A DNA stretch of 64,000 bases from Saccharomycopsis phalli. Lineage: Eukaryota; Ascomycota; Saccharomycetes; Ascoideales; Saccharomycopsidaceae. This document shows, one piece after another, positions 22,024 to 31,707 of the stretch. The stretch is taken from the NCBI GenBank assembly GCA_020342235.1, contig CP073212.1, positions 186,001 through 250,000 of the forward strand. The letters run 5' to 3'. Under the pieces are notes generated by a model. That model saw only the letters and a program-made list of their open reading frames with translations. It ran no database searches and had not been told where the DNA came from. The stretch's first letter is position 1, and every line of letters begins with the position of its first letter. The position numbers were made by a program, and so were the translations under genes.

Positions 22024-23205
22024 ATGAGCCTACTCCGCAGCTTAAGAAACGTACCGCGACCCCATATCGGGGTTCGGTCTTTTGGATTCAAAAGAATCAC
22101 CGTCACAAACCGGTTTGGCGTTCAGATGGTGAAATTGTCCCGGATGCTTCTCAAGGGAATATTTATTTTCTATGGTGGTTTGGTAGTGGTTGGTGGTGTT
22201 AGCGGCGGAATCGTCAATTATTATCTCAACCAAAAGGAGTATATCCCCTTAATTGGCTCGAACATCTCAATTTCAGACGCATTTCTTCTCAAAGCAGCGT
22301 TGTATAATGAAACCATCACCCAACGTTACATTCTTGCCAATGAGTTTTACATGGTTTTTCTCCGGAGCATAAACGATGAATTTGGAGTTGCATTTGATAA
22401 GTCGTCAGATACTCTAGAATTTCCCTCCATGGATCAGTTGAACTCAAAGGGGAAGAAATGGGTGAAAAAGTACGCCAACATTTTGCTTCGCTGTGCAGTA
22501 TTAAAGGGCCAGTTGGGTCAATTGGATGCAGCAAAGGAGTTTGTGCAAAAGGCTGTAGAATTGAATCTGGCTGACAACAATTTGCTTAGTAATGGCTACA
22601 GGTTGTTGGCAAAAGTCGAGTCCACAGACCAGGAAAAACATCTTCAGCATGCAGTTGATCTTCTTGGAGATGTCGACTTGAGCAAGTCCAAGGAAGTTTC
22701 CAGAGACTTGTATAATGCTGTTGTGGATTTGGGCGTTTTTTATTCCCGCAACCACCAAGAACGTGCTGCTTTTCAGATTTTCTTGTCCAATCTCATGTTC
22801 TTGGAATCGTACAATTACCAGAAACCGGTTGTTCCTTCACTTTTGCTGCTCTTAGACGATTTCTTTGGTACAGTCTCTACAAAACAGTTGGTTCCTGACC
22901 ATGGTGATATCCCGTTGTTAAAGCTTTATCTCTCCGAGCTTCTTTGGGTCCAAGGCTCCACTGAGAAGGCTGTCAACTGGTGTAAATCGGCCTTGATTGA
23001 GTCGTTTAATTATTCGCGTCAGAACCAAAACTGTGCCGTGGTGGCGAAACTTGCGCTGGTCAATTTGATTCTGATGTACACAAAAATGAACAAGAATGGT
23101 ATATATGATGAGAAGATTCACAACTGCGAGGAATTGGCTGAAGATATATATATTCCTCAAGAGCCATTGACTGGTTGGGGGATTTTCTTTAGCGATATCA
23201 AGTAG
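22024..23205 (+). CDS. TPR-containing mitochondrial membrane protein, Mgr3-like
   Basis: 393 residues from the ATG at 22024. An in-frame ATG at 21877 exists but overlaps the POP1 start codon. The N-terminus (SLLRSLRNVPRPHIGVRSFG) is basic and resembles a mitochondrial presequence. A single membrane segment follows (GIFIFYGGLVVVGGVSGGIV). The rest is helical with TPR-like spacing (ANILLRCAVLKGQLGQLDAA and YNAVVDLGVFYSRNHQERAA). This layout matches Mgr3, an adaptor of the i-AAA protease Yme1 facing the intermembrane space. The match rests on architecture and a few motifs, so it could be another mitochondrial TPR protein. Confidence 0.6.
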   Translation: MSLLRSLRNVPRPHIGVRSFGFKRITVTNRFGVQMVKLSRMLLKGIFIFYGGLVVVGGVSGGIVNYYLNQKEYIPLIGSNISISDAFLLKAALYNETITQRYILANEFYMVFLRSINDEFGVAFDKSSDTLEFPSMDQLNSKGKKWVKKYANILLRCAVLKGQLGQLDAAKEFVQKAVELNLADNNLLSNGYRLLAKVESTDQEKHLQHAVDLLGDVDLSKSKEVSRDLYNAVVDLGVFYSRNHQERAAFQIFLSNLMFLESYNYQKPVVPSLLLLLDDFFGTVSTKQLVPDHGDIPLLKLYLSELLWVQGSTEKAVNWCKSALIESFNYSRQNQNCAVVAKLALVNLILMYTKMNKNGIYDEKIHNCEELAEDIYIPQEPLTGWGIFFSDIK

Positions 23206-23658
23206 ACAGATGATGTATGCCATGGATGAATGGTGTTTCACTAATTTCCTGTATATAAAATGATATTTAGTCTTATAGTTGCGTGTGTAATACATTGTTG
23301 GCGTCTGTTGGTGTTGTGAATAATATTCACATTCATATATTGCGCTAGTAACTTTTAGATATATTTGTAAGGAACTTGCCACAGCAAGAATAATCACTAT
23401 CTCTTGAACTGAAGGATATGTAGTTTTGGTTTGATAAAGTGAAACTTGGTCACGGCGAATTATTAGATAGACGGGTGTATTCAAAGCAAAAAGGAAGCGT
23501 AAATAAAATACGGTAGAATGTCTACTGAAACCTTGATTAGTATATCTTTAAATTATACCATTTAATATTTATGTGTATAAACCACTTGTAAGTTTCTACG
23601 TTTATAAATTTCCACTCAAATTTGATTTTACTTCTGCCATATTTCATTTCTGCCACAC

Positions 23659-25064
23659 TCACACTCTCCAAACTTCTGAATAACTACTTTTCCCCTTGGT
23701 TTCTGGAAAATAGCTCCGTGCCAACACCAGTAAAATTCCACAGAATACCGCAAATATTACAAAAACATATCCTCCAATTGCCTCAAGAGCCGCAGGAAAC
23801 ACCCATCCGATGATGATCGTCATAATCCAGTTCATTCCTGTTCCAAAGCTCTGAGCCACTGTTGTCGCTTGGAGCTGAGTCACTTCTGAAATGTACAAAT
23901 TCGGAATGGGACCCATACCAACGGCAAACGAACTGATAAATACAAAAACGGACCCCACAACAACATACGGATAGTCTCTTAGTATGCCTAAAGCTAGAAG
24001 TCCATTTGCAGCACACATTACTGTTCCAGACGCCATAAGAAGCAAGGTTCTTCCGACTTTATCAATATACATTCCCGACACCACCGTAAAACAGAGGTTC
24101 AAAACGGATAAGCCGCAATTGATTAGCATTGAGTATTTTGGTAAAATCAAACCAATCACACTCACACCATAAAACATGATTGCAGGAACCCCCGATAATT
24201 GTTGAAGTGCCATAATAGAAGCAGCTACATTCCGAGATCTGGAGTATTGGAAATCACGCAAATAGCTCAAAAAAGAAGGAGCCACTGCGCTTGTTTCTAA
24301 TAACCCATTTAGTTCTGCGATTTCGCTCTGCCATTGTGTGATTTCGGCGTCCAAATTGACACTGGTGCCTCGGAACATAGAAAGCGAATTTCTAGCCTTG
24401 GCTGCACCAAACTTTTTGTAAACCCACTTTGGCGATTCTACTGCTAGCCAGGCAAGAAAGATGTTCACTAGGGCCAAGAGAGCACCTACAAATAATAGCC
24501 AGCGCCATAAATCGCCATGTGCCAACCATAAGGACAAGACCTGGGTCAAAAGAATACCCAAAATAACAAAGACTTGGTTCATCACACCTATGGACCCTCT
24601 TATTTCTTCTGTAGAAACTTCGTTAAGCATCAAAGGACTGTTGACGAGTGACGCACCAGCCGCAACACCTGTCACGTGCCTTCCAGCCGTAAGCACAGCC
24701 ACACTTGGGGCCAAAGTCTCAAGAAGAGAGCCTATAAGAAATAGAAGACTGAATGAAATAAGCCCGTTACGGCGACCAAAGTGATCACTAATGATCCCGC
24801 CTACACAGGATCCAACAAATCCACCAACAGCAAACATAGCGGTGACTTTACCCTTGTCACCAGGGCCCATGTCCATACATTGAGGGAGACCGATTTGCAG
24901 CCACAAGGAAGGTGGGGCATGGTTAGGGCATGATATAACATCCAATGGGGCGTTTAGTTCGGCCTGAGTTAGCGGGCTTGATGGATCTGATGACTTACTA
25001 GATGATAACCGTATTGCAAACCTCCTAGGCAAGCTGCTGCGGTGTTGAGGATGAGCTGAAGCAT
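23659..25064 (-). CDS. MFS sugar transporter of the Ybr241c/Vps73 group, one 35-nt intron
   Basis: Exon 1 is 24999-25064 and exon 2 is 23659-24963; together they encode 456 residues. Exon 1 supplies the conserved first helix LGGLQYGYHL, and joining at the intron gives GYHLAELNAP, the usual sugar-porter motif. Without splicing the frame has no ATG and loses this motif. Further family marks are GGIISDHFGRRNGL, GRHVTGVAAG, SPKWVY, QQLSGVPAIMFYG, DKVGRTLLL and PETKGKS near the C-terminus. The fungal relatives Ybr241c and Vps73 are vacuole-associated sugar-porter-like proteins; substrate and location here are inferred. Confidence is high for the family and the intron, lower for the substrate. Confidence 0.88.
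24964..24998 (-). other. Ultrashort spliceosomal intron (35 nt) in the sugar transporter gene
   Basis: GTAAGT donor, a GCTAAC branch motif directly against the acceptor CTAACTCAG, length 35 nt (not a multiple of 3). Removing it restores a conserved transporter motif and an ATG start. Confidence 0.85.
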
Positions 25065-25477
25065 GCTAAATTGTGACTGGACGAAAAGATAACCTGGTTA
25101 CGTGCGATGGGAGATTAGATAAGAGTGAAGTGATTGTTGGAGAGCGTAATGAGTTGTTGGAGGAAGAGTATGTGAGAAATTATTTTGGAAGCGTATTGGA
25201 GAGTATTTTTAGATCTACCGTGGAGATTTGGGAAATTGTTATTTTGTTTGGTAAAGATCGTAGCGTCTAAAAAGAGATTAAATTAGACTTAAACCAAGTA
25301 TGCATATGGTAATCATTCACCAGAGTCACTCAACATAATGATACCAACACCGGGAAATCAACTAAATAAATTCAGTACACCACATTGGGATCTTTCCATA
25401 CTTTTCTTTTTTATATACACCTACGCCTCTTTATATTGCAATCCATACTTACCGGTTGCAACCAGCGTCTTGACACA

Positions 25478-25484
25478 TTACCCG
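25478..25484. promoter_or_regulatory. Reb1-like TTACCCG site upstream of VPS1
   Basis: Exact TTACCCG 50 bp before the VPS1 ATG; same word as before CYR1, DED1, ZDS1 and PRT1. Confidence 0.5.
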
Positions 25485-25533
25485 GCCCTAGACACCTGGC
25501 AAAATTGTTTTTGCCTCCCTGCTATAATCACAC

Positions 25534-27567
25534 ATGGACGAACATCTTATAAACACAATCAACAAGCTCCAGGATGCGTTGGCACCGCTTGGTGGCGGTT
25601 CCAGTTCACCTGTGGACCTTCCTCAGATCACTGTTGTCGGATCACAATCGTCCGGAAAGTCCTCTGTGCTCGAGAACATTGTCGGAAGAGACTTTCTTCC
25701 ACGAGGTACTGGGATTGTTACCAGACGGCCATTGGTGCTTCAGCTTATAAACCACCGGGGCGGATCTGGTAACGACTCGGCGCTTGTGGATCTTACAGGC
25801 GAGAACAACAAGGAGGAGTGGGGTGAGTTCTTGCACCTCCCAAAGAAGAAGTTTTTCAACTTTGACGACATCCGCAATGAGATTGTCGCAGAAACTGACC
25901 GGAAAACCGGACAGAATGCCGGTATTTCTCCGGTCCCTATAAACTTGCGGATCTACTCTCCGCACGTGCTCACTCTTACCCTCGTGGACTTGCCTGGTCT
26001 CACAAAAGTTCCTGTAGGCGACCAGCCAAAGGACATCGAGAAGCAGATCAAGGATATGATCTTGAAATTTATCAGCAAACCAAACGCAATTATTCTCTCA
26101 GTGAATGCGTCAAATACCGATTTGGCCAACTCCGACGGTCTCAAACTTGCACGTGAAGTTGATCCTGAAGGAACACGCACTATTGGTGTGCTCACAAAGG
26201 TTGATTTGATGGACAGGGGTACCGATGTGATTGACATCCTTGCAGGAAGGGTGATTCCGTTGCGTTATGGTTACGTGCCCGTGATCAACCGTGGGCAAAA
26301 AGACATTGAGCAGCGGAAGACGATCCGGTCAGCGTTGGAAGATGAAAAGAATTTCTTTGATACCCATCCGTCATACTCGTCAAAATCGCATTATTGCGGG
26401 ACACCATATCTTACCAAGAAGCTCAATTCGATTCTTTTGCACCACATCAAGGCCACTCTCCCAGAAATCAAGCTCCGTATTGAGACTGCATTGAAGAAGT
26501 ATCAGCAGGAATTATCAGCACTTGGGCCAGAAATTGTCGACAGTCCGTCGTCGATTGTCCTTAGTGTCATCACGAACTTCTGCAAAGACTACATTCTGAT
26601 TCTCGACGGTGAGAGTCGTGACATCTCATCCAACGAGCTCTCCGGTGGTGCGCGGATTTCGTTTGTATTCCATGAGGTATTTAAAAACGGTGTCGATGCA
26701 CTCGATCCATTTGATTATATTAAGGATGTTGACATCCGCACGATTATGTACAACTCTTCGGGTTCCAAACCATCGCTTTTTGTTGGTGCCCAGGCATTTG
26801 AAGTTCTTGTCAAGCAACAGATTTTGCGATTCGAGGATCCTGTCTTGCGGTGTGTGAACTTGATATTTGACGAACTCGTGCGTATTTTGACTCAGATCCT
26901 TGCGCACCCACAATACACCCGTTATCCGGGCTTAAAAGAGAGAGTGAGCCAAGTGTTTATTGCCTATTTGAAGGAACGCTTGATTCCAACTAATGACTTT
27001 GTCGTTGACATTGTCAAGGCTGAAGTTACTTATGTAAATACTGCCCACCCAGATTTGCTTAAAGGGTCGCAGGCCATGGCTATGGTGGAAGAAAAGCTCC
27101 ATCCAAACAAAAATGCTGGTGTTGACCCGAAAACAGGTAAACCTAATGGAAAGGCCACGCCAACGACAAATATCGAGGACAAGTCTGGTGGATTCTTTGG
27201 GGGATTTTTCAGTTCCAAGAATAAGAAGCGGTTGGCTGCAATGGAGGCGCCACCAGCAGTTCTCCGGGCCTCAGGCACGATGACTGAGCGTGAGACTTTA
27301 GAGACTGAGGTGATTAAGCTTTTGATCCAGAGTTACTTTAACATTGTGAAGAAGAACATCGCAGACATTGTGCCAAAGTCGGTTATGCTTAAGTTGATTA
27401 ACAAGTCCAAGGATGATATCCAGAAGATCTTGTTGGAGAAGTTGTATGGCGAGAATGACGTTGGTGATTTGATCAAGGAGAACGAGTTGACGGTCCAGCG
27501 GAGAAAGGAGTGCTTGAAGATGGTGGAAGTGTTGACTCACGCCAGCGAAATTGTTTCTAGCGTGTAA
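25534..27567 (+). CDS. VPS1: Dynamin-like GTPase Vps1
   Basis: This 677-residue large GTPase acts in vacuolar sorting, endocytosis and peroxisome fission. The dynamin P-loop [16 protein letters not shown] begins at residue 36. It is followed by [30 protein letters not shown] and [14 protein letters not shown]. The middle domain includes [14 protein letters not shown] and [10 protein letters not shown]. An insert with [21 protein letters not shown] and the GED ([15 protein letters not shown] onward) complete the fold. There is no PH or proline-rich domain, as in Vps1. Length and colinearity match the budding-yeast protein (704 residues). Codon use is biased and I found only one clear CTG codon. 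A TTACCCG site lies 50 bp upstream. Confidence 0.98.
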   Translation: MDEHLINTINKLQDALAPLGGGSSSPVDLPQITVVGSQSSGKSSVLENIVGRDFLPRGTGIVTRRPLVLQLINHRGGSGNDSALVDLTGENNKEEWGEFLHLPKKKFFNFDDIRNEIVAETDRKTGQNAGISPVPINLRIYSPHVLTLTLVDLPGLTKVPVGDQPKDIEKQIKDMILKFISKPNAIILSVNASNTDLANSDGLKLAREVDPEGTRTIGVLTKVDLMDRGTDVIDILAGRVIPLRYGYVPVINRGQKDIEQRKTIRSALEDEKNFFDTHPSYSSKSHYCGTPYLTKKLNSILLHHIKATLPEIKLRIETALKKYQQELSALGPEIVDSPSSIVLSVITNFCKDYILILDGESRDISSNELSGGARISFVFHEVFKNGVDALDPFDYIKDVDIRTIMYNSSGSKPSLFVGAQAFEVLVKQQILRFEDPVLRCVNLIFDELVRILTQILAHPQYTRYPGLKERVSQVFIAYLKERLIPTNDFVVDIVKAEVTYVNTAHPDLLKGSQAMAMVEEKLHPNKNAGVDPKTGKPNGKATPTTNIEDKSGGFFGGFFSSKNKKRLAAMEAPPAVLRASGTMTERETLETEVIKLLIQSYFNIVKKNIADIVPKSVMLKLINKSKDDIQKILLEKLYGENDVGDLIKENELTVQRRKECLKMVEVLTHASEIVSSV

Positions 27568-28017
27568 TCTATGCTGAATAATGTTGCACATGTAGCACGT
27601 TGTAGAAGTATATTACAAGACTCTGGCAACTCATGTCTGGTATTTGGTTTGATAATAGCAAAACGTAGACGTGTATGGTGATGAAATTGTCAAAAACCGT
27701 GATATTATTACCAGTATTGATGATATTACTAACAATGGCGATATTATTAGCATATCGGGAAAGTACTGACGATCAAAGATTTAACTGGTATTCAGCTGAA
27801 TGCAAAACGTCACCCGTTGCTCAAGTTTCCCATTTAGAATAGGCTCCTCTAAGGATTCTGTACGAAGTTTTTTTTTCCAGATGTACTTTATCAATGCCAG
27901 TATATTGAGCAGCGTAGATTGATACACATGTGACTTTTGTATACTTTGTACTGGATATTTTTGTTTGCTGGCGTTCCACAACATGCTGGAATATTCTTTA
28001 ATGATGGGTATTCTATC

Positions 28018-28370
28018 TGTAATGAAGAATATGAAAAGGCTGCCCTAAAATTCTATTTACCGTCTGTTTGTCTCTCAGGAAAAAGCCTAGCCAAATCCAT
28101 TTCCTCTACACAATAACACTACGTTTTTCTCATGATCTCTGATCATTGACAAGGTCATAATTCCTCTCTTTGAAACTTAGTTTTCTTTGTTCTTTGTCTT
28201 TGTGTTTTATACTTGCTTTTTGACCCAACCTCCTAGTCAACGGCAATGGACAAGTCAAGTTCTTTCCCCTCGACAAAAGAATGTGTCTTACCTACCTTTT
28301 CCAGATATAAATATTCAAGCGAATATATTTTAGTTATCTTACCAACTCGTATCCTAGTTACTATATTACA
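28018..28370 (-). mobile_element. Solo LTR (copy C), 353 bp, perfect 5-bp target duplication
   Basis: The element starts TGTAATG and ends CTATATTACA, so it has TG...CA termini with short inverted ends. It is flanked on both sides by CTATC. The right-hand 50 bp align with copies A, B, D and E. The perfect flanking repeat suggests it is the youngest of the five. Minus orientation is tentative, based on a TATA-like GTATAAAA in that reading. No internal retrotransposon sequence is attached. It is a fossil left by LTR recombination. Confidence 0.8.
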
Positions 28371-28767
28371 CTATCCAGTAGCGTTGTAAACACACTATAC
28401 AGGACCCCTGTACGTTAATATTTCATTACCGTATTTTATTATCTTGATTATGGTACCGCATCATTTATCATGGTATTGTCTCACTCATAATTAAATTGTC
28501 TCATTTTGCGTAGATTTTTTATTGTTTGCTTGCCCGTTTCTTGGCATGAATGAAACATTCGTTCGTTGGTAACAGACTCTCGGCATACATGCATGTTCGC
28601 TTACAGTAGATGCGAAATTATATCCAAGCGAGTGAACAAAAATTTCTGACCGAGGCATTTTGAGGAGAAGGCAAGCAGTAATGAAATTCGCAAGGTACCA
28701 TCAATGATTCGAGACATTTACCTGAAATTCGAGACGTTATCCCAATCATTTCCGTCTTTAGACAAAG

Positions 28768-28775
28768 TATATAAA
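28768..28775 (+). promoter_or_regulatory. TATA box of the secreted-protein gene
   Basis: TATATAAA, 72 bp before the ATG at 28840, followed by an A/C-rich leader typical of strongly expressed yeast genes. Confidence 0.6.
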
Positions 28776-28839
28776 CAGAGGAAAGCTAGGTTTATTCATC
28801 ATTAACATAATCATACAATCAAATCAATCAACAATTAAA

Positions 28840-29244
28840 ATGCAATTCCAAAACTCCATCGTTGCCTTGACTCTTGCCCTTTCTGTTGCTGCTGCTCCAG
28901 TTGCTCAACCTGACTTCCAGGCTCCAATCCCAGCTGTCAATTTGGCCAGTCCTTCAGCTGTTTCCGCCCCAGCTGCTGTTTCTTCTGATCCAGTTCCTTC
29001 TGCTGTTATTGATCCAGTTGCCTCTTCTGATCCTTCTGCTGCTATTGATCCATCTGCTATTCCTTCGCTTAGCCCAGAAGCTATTGCAGAGATCCAAAAA
29101 GCCTTTGCCGCATCTAAAAACAACGGTACAGGTACTATTGATGACGTGCAAGCAAAGTCATTCTTGGGAAAGTTGATCAAGTTTGGCCTTCGTATTTTTG
29201 GCCTTCTTCCATCTGGTAACAACAACAACAACAACAAGAACTAG
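28840..29244 (+). CDS. Small secreted protein with Ala/Pro/Ser-rich body and amphipathic C-terminal helix
   Basis: 134 residues, not recognised as a known family. A signal peptide is clear: MQFQNSIVALTLALSVAAA, with cleavage likely after the Ala run near residue 19. Residues 20-80 are Ala/Pro/Ser/Asp-rich with DPSA-like repeats. A short helical region follows and one N-glycosylation sequon (NGT, 95-97). Residues 107-124 (SFLGKLIKFGLRIFGLLP) alternate hydrophobic with Lys/Arg residues, as in amphipathic membrane-active helices. The tail is Asn-rich (six Asn in a row). No dibasic Kex2 site precedes the helix; the residues before it are QAK. A good TATA box and leader suggest high expression. 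Solo LTRs lie on both sides. Function unknown. Confidence 0.85.
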   Translation: MQFQNSIVALTLALSVAAAPVAQPDFQAPIPAVNLASPSAVSAPAAVSSDPVPSAVIDPVASSDPSAAIDPSAIPSLSPEAIAEIQKAFAASKNNGTGTIDDVQAKSFLGKLIKFGLRIFGLLPSGNNNNNNKN

Positions 29245-29421
29245 ACATAGATTAGGCTTTTATACATATTCTATATTGCTGGACAATATGAATATATACA
29301 TCAAATGATTATTATACAAGATAGTAGCAACTCAAGAGATTATAGAGATCCGTCCAAGCACTTGGCGATTAAACCTTGTATCATTTGCAACTTATTTACC
29401 AGTTGGATCTAATTTACTACA

Positions 29422-29669
29422 TGTAATAAAATCCGTACCTACCTTAATTTTTTCTAATACAAGACTCAAACTCCTACGATTACGATTAAATACTTACCCA
29501 AAACACATTCCCTAGACCATTTGATGCAACACTAAGCCAGCCGTGCCGCACGTCTAGGTCTCTCCGTTCCTGGCCGCTAGCCACTATATAGAGCCTACCC
29601 TGTTCCAAATAGGTCAAGGGAATATATTCTAACCATCTTTTCAACATGTATCTTAGTTGCTATATTACA
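29422..29669 (-). mobile_element. Solo LTR (copy A), 248 bp
   Basis: TGTAATAAAATCC at the left and GCTATATTACA at the right give TG...CA ends with an inverted TGTAATA/TATTACA terminus. The flanks are CTACA and CTACG, a 5-bp target duplication with one difference. It aligns over its length with copy B (55262-55466), sharing CCTTAATTTTT, CTCCTACGATTA, TTCCCTAGACCATTTGA and AAGCCAGCCGTGCCG. A decayed fossil of the same family as copies B-E. Confidence 0.8.
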
Positions 29670-30161
29670 CTACGGTTGTAGTCGTCAGACTTAAAACGAC
29701 ACAGCTTGGATCAGACGCATTGTACTATACCAATAATCCAGTACTAATAATAAATATTAATAACTGTAACAACAATAGACATATTAATACCCACTGCTAG
29801 TATTATTCAGCAAGTAATGAGTGGGCCCATGGGGAAAATGTATACCATTACCATGGGTCGTAAGTACCACGGGCCGCAAGTACCATGGGTTGGTCCTGCA
29901 GCATCCCAATTTGGAATGTGTCAATATAATATAGTCTGTGAGTGTAGAATATGTATATATTCTCCGCTGGTTTATATAAAATTTGTCGAAAATAGAAGCC
30001 AATTGTGGAAGCTGTATCCATTCTCATGCTAATCTGTTCTCATGTTAATCTGTTCTCATGCTATATCTTCCCTTGCTGATCTGTAATGTACCTATCGAGT
30101 CTACTCAAGTTCACCATCTCTTGAAAATAATATTCTGGCTACATTTGTCGTCAACAATATA
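29670..30161. other. Intergenic, nothing recognised
   Basis: About 490 bp of AT-rich sequence with a short duplicated theme (ACCATGGGTCGTAAGTACCA and ACGGGCCGCAAGTACCATGG, near 29850-29890) and CTGTTCTCATG repeats near 30028-30062. No gene is supported. Confidence 0.5.
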
Positions 30162-30404
30162 TTAAACATGGCCGTCACTAAAGTCTAAATCAAATGTCTT
30201 TCGAAGAAATATCCCCAACAACCCACACATTAGAAGCACAGCCACATACACTATATATTTGTTCCCATTGTTTACCCACCGGGGCACAAACATATTATAA
30301 CGAAGACCTCGTGAGTTGCCCACATCCGATCGGCTCAATTCGGCCTGGTTCTCAGAGTACCGTTCAAATAATGGAAGCTCGTGTTCTTCAATATTCTCTG
30401 GCAT
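30162..30404 (-). CDS. Small single-span membrane protein, unknown
   Basis: 80 residues from an ATG at 30404. Residues 1-48 are polar and charged. Residues 49-68 form one hydrophobic segment (KYIVYVAVLLMCGLLGIFLR), followed by a short acidic tail, so it resembles a tail-anchored or type II small membrane protein. It lies 60 bp downstream of SLX9 on the same strand, a spacing that fits a separate gene. No family is recognised. It could be a chance frame, but the segregation of charge and hydrophobicity favours a real gene. Confidence 0.5.
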   Translation of the reverse strand: MPENIEEHELPLFERYSENQAELSRSDVGNSRGLRYNMFVPRWVNNGNKYIVYVAVLLMCGLLGIFLRKTFDLDFSDGHV

Positions 30405-30464
30405 GGCTAAAAGGCACAGTACAATTTCTCCCGGATATCCCGTATTACCCGTTTGCCAGGGCTC

Positions 30465-30945
30465 TTAATGCAAGGTGCCTGAGATTTTCAGCCGAAGGGC
30501 AGCAAAAGGAGACTGTTTAAACTGGCCGTCGTTCATTACGTTTTGAAACGACTTTGTAGCCTGTAAGTCGACCTTTTGTTTCCCCTTGCGGTTGTGTGGG
30601 TTAGGCGTATGGTCGAGTTTCGCTGCCGGCTTCAGGGACTGGATTACTTCCAAGGAAGTGGCTATTTCCGTTAATTTTGGCTTCAAGGCATCCTTCAACT
30701 TTCTTTTGCGGCGGCGGACTGCGCTTTTGCTTAAATGATCAAACTCCTTGTAAGCTGGGTCGTTTGGATCAGGCGCCGCGATTTTGTTGGCGAATTCTAG
30801 AGACTTGGCGAGTTTCTTTTCGATCTTTGCCTTTACGTTGATGGTGCGAGGAACACTAGGCTTGAGGGATTTTGAGCTGAGCTTTTTTTTAAACGCTTTT
30901 GCAGGCTAAAGTTAGCATTGTTCTAGGGCTGGAGGTACTTACCAT
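30465..30945 (-). CDS. SLX9: Ribosome-biogenesis factor Slx9, with 37-nt intron after the ATG
   Basis: Exon 1 is only the ATG (30943-30945); exon 2 is 30465-30905. The spliced product has 147 residues, beginning MPAKAFKKKLSSKS. Slx9 is a nucleolar factor for small-subunit pre-rRNA processing and export. The C-terminal signature is seen: NRKGKQKV followed by ATKSFQNVMNDGQFKQSPFA, then ALRLKI, resembling the family F-x-x-V-x-x-x-x-x-F-x-x-x-PFxALR pattern. The middle carries a very basic RRRKRKLKDALKPKL helix. Without splicing, the frame from the ATG stops within 20 codons. Divergent from TOM20 with 273 bp between. Somewhat short compared with the yeast protein (about 179). Confidence 0.8.
30906..30942 (-). 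other. Ultrashort spliceosomal intron (37 nt) directly after the SLX9 start codon
   Basis: ATG is followed at once by GTAAGT. A TGCTAAC branch motif lies just before the acceptor TTTAG. Removal joins ATG to CCT GCA AAA in the frame of the conserved protein. Confidence 0.8.
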
Positions 30946-31218
30946 TTTGCACAAGAGTAAAAATATTTTTTTCCACGTGAACATACATGAATCAGACGGA
31001 AAGGATCGAGAAAGCATACAGGGCGAACATACACGGAAGACATTGATTGCGGATATTCAAATACTAAATGACCGAAATGGAATACAAGAGAGCCGAGCAA
31101 AATGCAAAATATGTATATATATATCAATATTAGCATCCTGGACCGCAGGTCACCATGCCCATCGGTAACCCGGCCATGGGATGGCGAGTAGAAATGAGTG
31201 AAAAAGTTTTTACACTTT

Positions 31219-31707
31219 ATGAGTAAGCTTGCCATTACTTTTGGGATCTTGGGTGCGGGAGCGCTTGGATATGCGATATATTTTGACTACGAGCGACGCC
31301 ACTCTGCGGAGTTCCGTCGGAAGATAAAAAAAAACAACAAGTCGTTTGAGGCGGGCAACAAAAAGCGCGAGGAGATTAACAAGCAAGAAAAGGTCGGGAT
31401 TGTGCGCGCAAAGTTGTTGGCCAGCTTGGAGTCTGAGCCGCTTCCTAGCGACATCAACGAGAAGCTGCAGTCGTTCCAGGAAAACATTGCCAGAGGAGAG
31501 CAATTGGCAGCTTCTCCAGGGAAGGAGATCGATGCGGCCATCTGCTTCTACCGCTCGATATGCATGTATCCAAACCCTACGGAGTTGTTGAGCATATATC
31601 TGAAGAGCTTGTCGCCTGCTGTGTATGATAATATCGTGATGATGGTTGCTATCATGCCACCACAGTCTGTGTTGAACATCTTGGGTGAGTCTGGGACTCT
31701 CGACTAG
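31219..31707 (+). CDS. TOM20: Mitochondrial import receptor subunit Tom20
   Basis: 162 residues. Tom20 is the outer-membrane receptor that binds presequences for the TOM complex. The ATG at 31219 gives MSKLAITFGILGAGALGYAI, an N-terminal membrane anchor, then FDYERRHSAEFRRKIKKNNK, the basic segment after the anchor. The cytosolic domain shows PLPSDINEK, ENIARGEQLAASPGKEIDAA and the TPR-like core FYRSICMYPNPTELLSIYLK, ending with MMVAIMPPQSV. All are close to the fungal family. A few in-frame codons upstream begin with GTG and are not used. The upstream region, shared with SLX9, contains a CACGTG motif near 30975. Confidence 0.95.
   Translation: MSKLAITFGILGAGALGYAIYFDYERRHSAEFRRKIKKNNKSFEAGNKKREEINKQEKVGIVRAKLLASLESEPLPSDINEKLQSFQENIARGEQLAASPGKEIDAAICFYRSICMYPNPTELLSIYLKSLSPAVYDNIVMMVAIMPPQSVLNILGESGTLD

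Larger units (their letters stand above)
27568..28839. other. Intergenic region between VPS1 and the secreted-protein gene
   Basis: About 1.27 kb. It holds the solo LTR at 28018-28370 and, just before the next gene, a TATA box at 28768-28775. The remainder is AT-rich without recognised genes. Confidence 0.6.

Noticed and set aside
27568-27660. TATATTACA near 27612 as a further LTR end
   Set aside because: Only the terminal nine bases match; the adjacent sequence is VPS1 3' flank without family similarity.
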